DNA from: Candidatus Curtissbacteria bacterium
GTDB taxonomy: Bacteria > Patescibacteriota > Microgenomatia > Curtissbacterales > GWA2-41-24
NCBI GenBank assembly: GCA_016195765.1
Contig: JACPYZ010000044.1
Span: 1-7,239 of the forward strand
Reading direction: 5' to 3'
Length of the DNA: 7,239 nucleotides
Shown: in pieces, positions 1-5,872 of the stretch
Layout of the letters: every line of letters begins with the position of its first letter
How positions within the stretch are numbered: the stretch's first letter is position 1
The notes under the pieces: generated by a model
Databases searched by the model: none
Told to the model about the DNA's origin: nothing
Seen by the model: the letters and a program-made list of their open reading frames with translations, nothing else
Program-made: the position numbers and the translations under genes

Positions 1-18
1 ATCGGCGAGACATCAAGT

Positions 19-642
19 GTGCCTACAATCACAACAAATTCTTGGGAGATGACAATGGCAGGTGACCCACTTGACCCCAAAGCAATCGCGGCAGAGCTAC
101 CACCATTTGTCTTAAAAAATTATGGCACCGCGCACGGTCTCTGGCTCAAAGTCTACGAAGATGATAAGAGGCTTGCAAGTGGCGGTGAACCCGTAGAAAC
201 AGTTCGGTTCAGAAGGCCTCCTTATTATACTTGCGATTTTGAACACCCAAACACCAGAGATTTAGTCACAAGAAGAGCCGCCCAGCGAGGTGAGCTTGAC
301 CTTATTATTGATCCAGAAAGTCCCAGAGTTGTGGGTATACCAGCCGGAAGAGCCATATTCATAATCGCAAAAGTAAAAAGACAAGCAGAAATCACACTCG
401 AAGAAATTGCTGCCTCAACTTATCTCGACGAAGACCCGCCTGTATTACGAGTAGAGGATAATACCGTGGAACGAGTTTTGGCGAGTCTTCCAGCTTTTCT
501 AGCAGAACACTTTCCAAGTACCCAAAATGTTCCCATTAATATTTACGACCGCGCCTATGGTAATCAAATGTTAGCAGCCGCGCCTTACGCCAAATTAAAA
601 TTGGAAAATGGTCTTCTGGTGTATCAACCTAAACCAGAATAG
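19..642 (+). CDS. Unrecognised protein, start uncertain (possibly continuing left of the window)
   Basis: I do not recognise this protein. The frame is open from base 1, so the true start may lie outside the window. Within the window, a GTG at 19 gives 207 residues. The ATG at 55 (195 residues) has the best support, because GGGAG at 44-48 sits six bases upstream as a Shine-Dalgarno sequence. The product looks soluble, with no signal peptide or membrane segment. It is moderately charged and proline-rich (PPF, RPPYY, EDPP) and ends in a hydrophilic tail. A mid-region stretch around residues 95-120 (LDLIIDPES, then AIFIIAKVKR) looks like alternating beta strands. The last 19 bases overlap the 3' end of the convergent peptidase gene, with no room for a separate terminator. 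Long uninterrupted coding with balanced composition suggests a real gene, but no function can be assigned. Confidence 0.6.
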   Translation: MPTITTNSWEMTMAGDPLDPKAIAAELPPFVLKNYGTAHGLWLKVYEDDKRLASGGEPVETVRFRRPPYYTCDFEHPNTRDLVTRRAAQRGELDLIIDPESPRVVGIPAGRAIFIIAKVKRQAEITLEEIAASTYLDEDPPVLRVEDNTVERVLASLPAFLAEHFPSTQNVPINIYDRAYGNQMLAAAPYAKLKLENGLLVYQPKPE

Positions 643-1966
643 CTTCTTATTAAATACTTACTGTCCCAAGCGTGGTACCCAAGCTTCTTAACTACCACCT
701 CAAGCTCATCACGGACCCCATCTTTCCATAGTTCTCCTAAGAAAGCTCCAGCGCGAGCGCTAAAAAACCATTCTTGGCCATAAGTTTTCTGCAAATAATC
801 CTTAAATTGTGCCGCACCAATCCAGGCACGCAAGTAGTCTGCGCTATAAAAATAACCATCCATATCGTTCAGATACTTCTCTCCGCTGTGAACAAATCCG
901 GTTGTACGCTGGAGAATCTTGGCATAAATCTCGGGGCCTTTTTGCAAGGTGCCACCCGAAAATAACTGGTATTCGTACAAGAATTTTCCTATATAGCGCC
1001 TAAGAAGCATTAAATTAACAAACTTTGCCTGCATCTTAATCCTCTCACCGATTTTTAAATCTACACCGAGATACTTCTTAAGCCAAGCAGGTTCAAAAAC
1101 CAAATCTTCAAGAATAAATGCATACATTTCTGTCAGTGCGTTTGAACGCGAAAGAATCTTATATGTTTGTGGCATCGCAGGGTCCTCAGACGCCGCGTGC
1201 AGTGCGTGTCCGCCCTCATGAAACATCGCCTCATAATCTTGCTCACCACCAATGGGTTTAATTACCAAATGCACTTCTTGCGGAGGATTGATCCAATAGC
1301 AAACTGCCCTCGGGTTCTTCTTGGTCCGGTCAACATCGTCTATTTTAATTTGAGAAAGTAGGTTGCCAAAACCCATATCACGAGCGTAGCGTTTAAATGT
1401 TGAAACAATTTTTTGGGCAGGGTAGTTGTCATCAAACATGGAAATAGATCGCAAATATAGTAGGTGAGTGGAACGTAAATTTTCAAAAGGCTTGCCAAGA
1501 AGATCAAGGCTAACTTTTTTCATAGACTGGTTCCAGACAGAATCAGTGTCTTTTAAAATACGATTAACTACAGCTTCAAATTGTGCGTAGTCTATACCTT
1601 TAGACTTAGAAGCAAAATCCATATACCCATTCCAGCCCATAGTTTTGAGGAGTCTTATTTCATCTTTCAGTAATTTTAGCTCTCGCGAATTCGCCTTTTT
1701 TATAATCCTAATAGATAAATCGTCAAAACGCTCACGGCGGGAAAAATCGGTTTCTTTGGCAATAAGTGGTGCAAGTTGGTAGTAAGAAACAGCTTTGCCA
1801 TCAACCTTAACCGTAGCCTTTGAGAAAAACGTTCCAAGCAGGTCAGTGCGCCCCGCAAGCTTCTGGCCAATTAGACATCCAACTACGAAATGACTAATCT
1901 GTCATCGGTTTCCAGCTCTTGCAAAAACTTGGAAATCTGCGCTTCAAGCTGTTTTATTGTTAGCAT
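624..1966 (-). pseudogene. M3-family zinc oligopeptidase, N-terminus disrupted by a frame break
   Basis: This is a peptidase of family M3 (oligoendopeptidase F/thimet class), expected to be a cytoplasmic zinc enzyme that cleaves short peptides. Counting from the ATG at 1640, HEGGH at residues 141-145 supplies two zinc histidines and the catalytic Glu. Glu171 in ALTEMYAF is the expected third ligand. FYSADYLRAW (264-273) is a conserved C-terminal M3 feature. The frame is open, without ATG/GTG/TTG, from 1640 back to a TGA at 1902-1904. Those 87 codons also look like family sequence (TVKVDGK, then an ETDFSRRER segment), so 1640 is not the real start; it also lacks a Shine-Dalgarno. A different frame starts at ATG 1966 and runs 27 codons (MLTIKQLEAQISKFLQELE) to TAG at 1883-1885. 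It resembles the amphipathic start of such peptidases. From memory, relatives have several dozen more residues between these parts, so a frame-breaking internal deletion is likely. A sequencing or assembly error is the alternative. The catalytic domain (624-1640) looks intact. Confidence 0.7.
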
Positions 1967-2043
1967 TCACAAATTCTACTGTACGCAGCCATAAATATCC
2001 ACATATTTGAAGCTATAAGCCCGCCAAAGGCCCGTAAACGGCT

Positions 2044-2065
2044 TTAGCCTAATACAGTAGGCTAA
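2044..2065. repeat. Perfect 8-base inverted repeat with 6-base loop
   Basis: TTAGCCTA (2044-2051) and TAGGCTAA (2058-2065) are exact reverse complements separated by ATACAG. No T-run follows on either strand, so it is not a standard terminator. It lies about 80-100 bases upstream of the remnant peptidase start (1966, minus strand), so it could be an operator or a leader hairpin. Function is unknown. Confidence 0.5.
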
Positions 2066-2276
2066 TTGGTCATCCACTCCAGTTATAAACACATCAAAAT
2101 CGATTTAAAAAACTCTTATTGGAACAAACAGGGGACGAATATATCAAAAATGACAAGACAAAGTTTAAGGAAACATGAGCCACAAAAGGTGCAGTAATTG
2201 TTAATTTTAAATAAAGATTCGGAATTTATACGTAATAAGCTTTTCAGGCTCCTCTCCCTCCCTTGGCCTCGGTTCA

Positions 2277-2302
2277 CGTCGCAAAAGTATCATTGTGCGA
2301 CG
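2277..2302. repeat. 7-base inverted repeat with 12-base loop
   Basis: CGTCGCA (2277-2283) pairs exactly with TGCGACG (2296-2302). The stem is GC-rich compared with its surroundings. It sits in the gene-free stretch with no adjacent T-run and no nearby gene start. A protein-binding site or part of a structured RNA are both possible; so is chance. Confidence 0.35.
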
Positions 2303-2680
2303 CTATACAGATAAATAAAGTCAACCCTCCATTAGGGAATATTAAGCCGTTATTTCCTTGAGTTGATGTCCAAGTACTGTAACAAACAACCATTTATAGC
2401 CTTTTAGACCCCTTCCCCGAAAAGGTCAAAAAACCACTTCTCCGGACACATTTAGCAGTCCAGCACCAACCCCGCCAGATTTTAAAAAGATATAGTCTTA
2501 TAATGTAGTAGAGCAAGCCTACTCTGCGATGAACAAGCACACTATAGTTTTCCACATCCTACAGCGCATATGTTTATAGGCACATATAACAAGGATCTTC
2601 CCAACAACGTCGTTTTTTCACAGCACTAATTTTCACGGAACTATAACTGTATCAGACTATATCACCCTATTCTTACAATC

Positions 2681-2700
2681 ACTCCTCCACTCCTCCTTTT
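2681..2700 (-). other. Tandem 8-base purine repeat resembling a Shine-Dalgarno sequence
   Basis: On the minus strand this reads AAAAGGAGGAGTGGAGGAGT: two tandem copies of GGAGGAGT preceded by AAAA. It contains a near-perfect match to the ribosome anti-Shine-Dalgarno partner. Only tiny frames follow it: GTG to TGA after three codons, and GTG to TGA after six codons. It is a strong ribosome-binding-like signal without a credible gene. It could be a relic start site, a leader peptide or a chance low-complexity tract. Confidence 0.35.
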
Positions 2701-2717
2701 CCCGCAAAGTTTTTTAA

Positions 2718-2746
2718 AGCTAATCCGAAGCTAATTTGTAGCTAAA
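2718..2746. repeat. Three AGCTAA copies at exact 11-base spacing
   Basis: AGCTAAT begins at 2718 and 2729, and AGCTAAA at 2740, so the copies repeat at one helical turn. The core AGCT is itself a palindrome. The array lies about 70 bases beyond the stop of the membrane-protein gene, in AT-rich sequence. Regular helical phasing is typical of protein-binding arrays, but three short copies can arise by chance or by small tandem duplication. Confidence 0.4.
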
Positions 2747-2815
2747 TTTTTATGAATAATTTATGGAAAACTTGTACTTTTTACCACTACCCCGAAGATT
2801 ATTATAGGCTGTGAA

Positions 2816-3682
2816 TTAGCCCCATCTAGTGGATACAACAATTACTAAAAACACTGCAATTGCAACCGCCATGTGTTCAAAAACAATTCTAGGTTTTAGT
2901 CTCTCTTGAAAATAAAACTGCGACAGGCCCAGCAAAACGTACATAATGGTGGCCATGGCAAGGGCAGAATTAATAGCAACTGTAGGCCAAAACGACAATG
3001 CTATTGCAAATTCCACGTTTACAAGGGTTAGGCAAAGTGCAAAGTTAAAGACTCTTTTGGAAATAAAATCTTCGAGTTCGTAAGACCATAACCCCACCAA
3101 ATAAAGCGGCCAAACAATCACGCCTATCCCTATTGCGTTTAAGTAAAATGGCAAGTGCAAAGAAAAAAGCACATTACCCAAGAAAAATGTAGAGAGCAGC
3201 GAGAACAGTAAGCCTACGGCGTGGGCTGCCCTAAGAAGTGCAATCGTTCTTATGGCGGCGACATTGTAAATGTTCGAGGTCAGCATCAACAGGTAGATTG
3301 AAATACCAAACATAAAAGCAAAAGGCACCCGAGTGAGCCATCTCACCGGTAATAGGAAGTAAAAGAGCGATGCCCCAGCAACAAAGTAAGCAGGCAATAA
3401 AAGAAGCAGAAAATATTTGACGCCAGACAATTCTCCCCAAAGCGCGAATATTGACAAAAATATGGTAGCAACTGTCAGCGCCCCGATTGTTTGGTACCTT
3501 AAGGATTCCCCAACCGTCTGCGACGCCAAAAGCAAAACTGCCAAAACAAGCGACATAAAAATGAATCTTTGCCTTTTGTTAATTTCTAAAGAAAAAAGTC
3601 CTTTTATTCTCCCCTTTTGCGGACTTTGAGGCGTTATCTGGTTTTGTACTAGTTTCTTACTTCCTCTTCTAAAAAACTTCAT
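2816..3682 (-). CDS. Multi-pass integral membrane protein of unknown function
   Basis: This 288-residue protein is not recognised with confidence. Residues 1-40 are basic and hydrophilic and probably cytoplasmic. About eight or nine hydrophobic helices follow, at roughly 40-56, 66-83, 89-112, 118-136, 152-175, 178-199, 211-231, 236-257 and 268-286. Short basic loops (RTIALLR around 145-151, RLKPR around 261-265) separate some of them. No catalytic motif, transporter signature or ATP-binding loop is visible, so it is neither an obvious enzyme nor a known carrier. Similar uncharacterised membrane families are common in Patescibacteria, but I cannot name the family securely. Its ATG overlaps the ruvC stop as ATGA, with no Shine-Dalgarno, suggesting translational coupling to ruvC. 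It is the last gene of the cluster and ends in TAA. Confidence 0.75.
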   Translation of the reverse strand: MKFFRRGSKKLVQNQITPQSPQKGRIKGLFSLEINKRQRFIFMSLVLAVLLLASQTVGESLRYQTIGALTVATIFLSIFALWGELSGVKYFLLLLLPAYFVAGASLFYFLLPVRWLTRVPFAFMFGISIYLLMLTSNIYNVAAIRTIALLRAAHAVGLLFSLLSTFFLGNVLFSLHLPFYLNAIGIGVIVWPLYLVGLWSYELEDFISKRVFNFALCLTLVNVEFAIALSFWPTVAINSALAMATIMYVLLGLSQFYFQERLKPRIVFEHMAVAIAVFLVIVVSTRWG

Positions 3683-4182
3683 ACGCGATCGTTACTTTTC
3701 AAATAATGAACAATTGCAACTGCCAGTGCGTCTGCCGCATCGTCTATAAACCCTTTTGCCGGTTTTGCCAGCTTCCTTTTTCCTAAATACTTCATCACCG
3801 ATTTCTGCACGGCTTTTTTATCAGACTTACCGCTACCTGTTAACGTTAATTTAACTCTCAAGCCTTGGTATTCAAATATGGGAATACTATGGGCTGCTCC
3901 CGTCATAAGAACCACTCCGCGAGCCTGGCCAACCGTCATCGCCGTTCTTGAATTGATCCCAAAAAATAGCTGTTCTATGGCAATGCAATCTGGTTTATAA
4001 CGCCTGAGGAGTATCTGCATATCTTTTTGGATACTCCACAATCGGTTTGGCATTTCCATTTCTTTGGGGGTAACAACGCAACCATATTCAATGAGGGTGA
4101 GTACTCTCTTTGCTTTTTCGTCTACTTCTATGACTCCGTAACCAGTTGTTGCTGTTCCCGGATCAATTCCGAAGATTATCAT
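3679..4182 (-). CDS. ruvC: Crossover junction endodeoxyribonuclease RuvC
   Basis: RuvC is the Holliday-junction resolvase that, as a dimer with RuvAB, nicks four-way junctions symmetrically late in recombinational repair. The 167-residue length is normal. The RNase H-fold acidic residues are all present: Asp7 in FGIDPGTATTGYG, Glu70 in IAIEQLFFG, and Asp148 and Asp151 in IDDAADALAVAI. These correspond to E. coli D7, E66, D138 and D141. NSRTAMTVGQARGV (77-90) and TGSGKSDKKAVQ (115-126) are further family landmarks. The ATG at 4182 gives the canonical N-terminus directly before FGIDPGT; no Shine-Dalgarno precedes it. It lies 45 bases downstream of the citryl-CoA lyase gene and overlaps the membrane-protein gene by four bases. 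The usual ruvA/ruvB neighbours are not seen here. Being a bacterial-type resolvase, it marks the source as a bacterium. Confidence 0.97.
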   Translation of the reverse strand: MIIFGIDPGTATTGYGVIEVDEKAKRVLTLIEYGCVVTPKEMEMPNRLWSIQKDMQILLRRYKPDCIAIEQLFFGINSRTAMTVGQARGVVLMTGAAHSIPIFEYQGLRVKLTLTGSGKSDKKAVQKSVMKYLGKRKLAKPAKGFIDDAADALAVAIVHYLKSNDRV

Positions 4183-4227
4183 GGATAAAAGAGTACCACA
4201 AAAAACAATTGTTAGTTAAACTTAAAA

Positions 4228-4965
4228 TCAGTCCTCGGGGCTCGGACCATCATACTCGACTTCGTCTTCTTCTAAACGACGAACGGGTTTCTCGCGTGTT
4301 GCTTCTTCAACAACATGGGCAACCAGCCCAGGCACTCTGGCAATTATGAAAATGCCCTTCCCTACTTTGGCATCAAAACCCATTTCGCACAAAAGCGCCG
4401 CGATTATTCCATCAATATTTAAAGGCAAACTTTTATCCCGAGCCTTAAATTCTGTAGCAATACTCTGTGCAAATTTAAGATATTCACCGTCATAGCCAGT
4501 CTCTTTTGCAACTTCAATTAACTTCACCGTTCGTGGATCATCAGCTTTGTAAAGTTTGTGTCCAAAACCCGCCAGTCTTTTGTCTTGAGATTTAAAATCA
4601 TCAATAACTCCCCCAGCCTCTTTACCAACAAATTCATAAAAGTTTTCCATAGCAGCTTCTATTGCTCCCCCATGATATTCACCGAATGCTAAAACTCCAC
4701 CTGCAACAGCCGCTTGTACCGGGCTGCCAGCGCTATATATGTTGCGCGCCGCAACAACAGAAGAAGGATTAACCCCGTGGTCTATGGAAATTGTAAGCAT
4801 TGAGGAAAAAAGCTTTTCTGCCTCTGGGCCTGGCAATTCGCCTTTTAAAGTTAAGTAGATAGCTGCAGCAAAAGATACGTCGGATGCCAAATCGATAAGG
4901 TTTTTGCCTCGCACATAAACCTTTTCGTCGCGGTGAGTTGTGATTGCTGTTTTGTATTTTTGCAT
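4228..4965 (-). CDS. Small citrate-synthase-fold protein, citryl-CoA lyase component of ATP-citrate lyase
   Basis: The predicted role is cleavage of citryl-CoA to acetyl-CoA and oxaloacetate in the cytoplasm. The citrate-synthase catalytic triad is intact: His63 in IDHGVNPS, His136 in GFGHKLY and Asp185 in LNIDGI. AFGEYHGGAIEAAMENF (93-109) corresponds to the GGALDAA region of ATP-citrate lyase. At 245 residues it is far shorter than a housekeeping citrate synthase (about 370-430). The N-terminal region is missing, as in the C-terminal domain of ATP-citrate lyase and the stand-alone citryl-CoA lyase of Aquificales. The tail (about 230-245) is strongly acidic. It starts 16 bases after the alpha-like subunit stop; the only upstream purines are TTAGG touching the ATG. 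The gene order (beta-like, alpha-like, lyase) mirrors the domain order of animal ATP-citrate lyase, which is the main reason to prefer lyase over synthase. A minimal citrate synthase working in the condensing direction cannot be excluded. Confidence 0.85.
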   Translation of the reverse strand: MQKYKTAITTHRDEKVYVRGKNLIDLASDVSFAAAIYLTLKGELPGPEAEKLFSSMLTISIDHGVNPSSVVAARNIYSAGSPVQAAVAGGVLAFGEYHGGAIEAAMENFYEFVGKEAGGVIDDFKSQDKRLAGFGHKLYKADDPRTVKLIEVAKETGYDGEYLKFAQSIATEFKARDKSLPLNIDGIIAALLCEMGFDAKVGKGIFIIARVPGLVAHVVEEATREKPVRRLEEDEVEYDGPSPED

Positions 4966-4981
4966 CCTAACTAATCTTAGA

Positions 4982-5872
4982 TCAAATCTCTTTTTTGATC
5001 AAAAGGGGTATATCCTCAAAATTCTCGGCAACGATTACCCCAGCATCTTTCAGTGTTTTGATTTTTTCGTCCATCGAAGCTTCTAGGCCAACAATTGAGC
5101 CTGCATGTCCCAAACTTGTATCTTTGGGCAAACTTTCTGCAAATTTACCGGCCAAAAACACGATAAATGGTTTTGTAAACTTACCTTCTTTTATGAGTCT
5201 TGCGGCTTCTATTTCGCTACTCCCGCCAACTTCGCCAAAAGCAACCACCACTCGGGTTTCAGGATCCTCTTCAAACATCATCAGTAGCTCTGCAAAACTC
5301 GTTCCTGTTAACAAGTCACCACCAATGCCAACAACCGTCGATTGCCCAAAACCACCATTTGTAATGAGCATGGCAATTTCACTGCACATACCACCAGATT
5401 TACTAATAACCCCAACTGGGCCTTTACTGAAAACCCTACTAGGGTTGGGACCACCAATCGAACCAATCTTGGCCTCTCCCGGAGAAATTGCTCCAACAGA
5501 AGCCGGGCCAAGAACCCGAACTCCATACCTTTTTGCTTCGGCAAGGACTACGGCAACATCAAGAACCGGCATTTTTTCTACAAAAATATGCACAAGAGGA
5601 ATTTTCGCTCTAATTGCTTCCAGCGCCGCATCTTTGGCCAAAAGTGGCGGCACATAAACCATCGAAACATCAAACTTCCCAACCGCCTCCAGTGCTTCGG
5701 CAATAGAGTTAAAAACAGGAACCGTGTCGACCTCCTCTCCTCCCTTACCGGGAGTAACACCAGCAATCACACGCGTGTCATAGTCCAAAAGCTCCGTCGC
5801 GGCTTGTGAACCACTTTTGCCGGTTATTCCCTGAATAAGAACTCTGGTTCTACTGCTTACAAGTATTCCCAT
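4982..5872 (-). CDS. ATP-citrate lyase alpha-like (CoA-ligase) subunit, without the lyase domain
   Basis: This 296-residue protein has the fold of succinyl-CoA synthetase alpha: a CoA-binding Rossmann domain, then a ligase domain bearing the phosphohistidine. GITGKSG (15-21) and TPGKGG (40-45) mark CoA binding; His256 in LGHAGSI is the phosphohistidine; Glu214 in GEVGG is the usual partner acidic residue. Two diagnostic segments follow ATP-citrate lyase rather than succinyl-CoA synthetase: GPASVG at 122-127 (GPATVG in ACLY, GPNCPG in SucD) and SKSGGMCSE at 157-165 (SRSGGMSNE in ACLY, SRSGTLTYE in SucD). The predicted role is formation of citryl-CoA from citryl-phosphate and CoA together with the upstream subunit. 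In two-gene ATP-citrate lyases this region is fused to the citryl-CoA lyase; here the frame ends with TGA and the lyase is separate. The ATG shares one base with the upstream TAA (TAATG), indicating coupling. The start matches the family N-terminus (GILVSSRTRV). Confidence 0.88.
   Translation of the reverse strand: MGILVSSRTRVLIQGITGKSGSQAATELLDYDTRVIAGVTPGKGGEEVDTVPVFNSIAEALEAVGKFDVSMVYVPPLLAKDAALEAIRAKIPLVHIFVEKMPVLDVAVVLAEAKRYGVRVLGPASVGAISPGEAKIGSIGGPNPSRVFSKGPVGVISKSGGMCSEIAMLITNGGFGQSTVVGIGGDLLTGTSFAELLMMFEEDPETRVVVAFGEVGGSSEIEAARLIKEGKFTKPFIVFLAGKFAESLPKDTSLGHAGSIVGLEASMDEKIKTLKDAGVIVAENFEDIPLLIKKEI

Larger units (their letters stand above)
1967..2815. other. Gene-free stretch of about 850 bases
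   Basis: Neither strand has a credible coding frame here; stops are frequent in all six frames. I see no tRNA, and no RNase P RNA or tmRNA signature motifs. The stretch holds scattered short inverted repeats (2044-2065, 2277-2302, and a 6-base stem at 2568-2587), a phased direct repeat (2718-2746) and a polypurine tract on the minus strand (2681-2700). It lies between the broken 5' end of the peptidase gene and the 3' end of the membrane-protein gene. It may therefore be decayed sequence, the 3' untranslated end of the citrate-lyase cluster, or an unrecognised RNA. No obvious rho-independent terminator follows the membrane-protein stop; the best candidate near 2807-2821 has only a 4-base stem. 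Confidence 0.6.

Noticed and set aside
1638..1640. ATG at 1640 as the true peptidase start
   Set aside because: No Shine-Dalgarno precedes it, and 87 upstream in-frame codons continue family-like sequence, so this start would only reflect the damaged 5' end.
1883..1904. Programmed -1 frameshift in the peptidase
   Set aside because: The frame overlap contains no X-XXY-YYZ slippery heptamer and no obvious downstream stem, and the missing family residues point to a deletion.
2268..2284. tRNA T-arm-like GGTTCACGTC
   Set aside because: The invariant GTTCRA core is not matched, flanking bases do not pair as a T stem, and no acceptor or anticodon arm can be drawn.
2399..2432. CCTTTT...AAAAGG hairpin as a terminator
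   Set aside because: The 6-base stem is mostly A-T with a 14-base loop and no strong T-run at the right place on either strand.
1967..2815. RNase P RNA or tmRNA in the gene-free block
   Set aside because: The hallmark segments (GAGGAAAGTCC for RNase P; the tRNA-like GGTTCGA...CCA end for tmRNA) are absent from both strands.
2060..2821. GGCTAATT (2060-2067) and its inverse AATTAGCC (2814-2821) flanking the gene-free block like terminal inverted repeats
   Set aside because: Only eight bases match, there is no transposase or target duplication, and a match of this size is expected by chance in this AT-rich region.
4980..5000. Inverted repeat GATCAAA/TTTGATC over the alpha-like subunit stop codon
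   Set aside because: The stem is short and AT-rich and lies within a lysine-rich coding end with no following T-run. It is unlikely to terminate transcription between coupled genes.
4995..5657. Long open frame of 220 codons on the plus strand
   Set aside because: It is exactly antisense to the alpha-like subunit, whose motifs are unmistakable; the plus-strand product is rich in Ser/Thr/Pro typical of a shadow frame.
5342..5809. Open frame of 155 codons on the plus strand
   Set aside because: It is another antisense shadow of the alpha-like subunit, with an Asn/Arg-rich product and no family resemblance.
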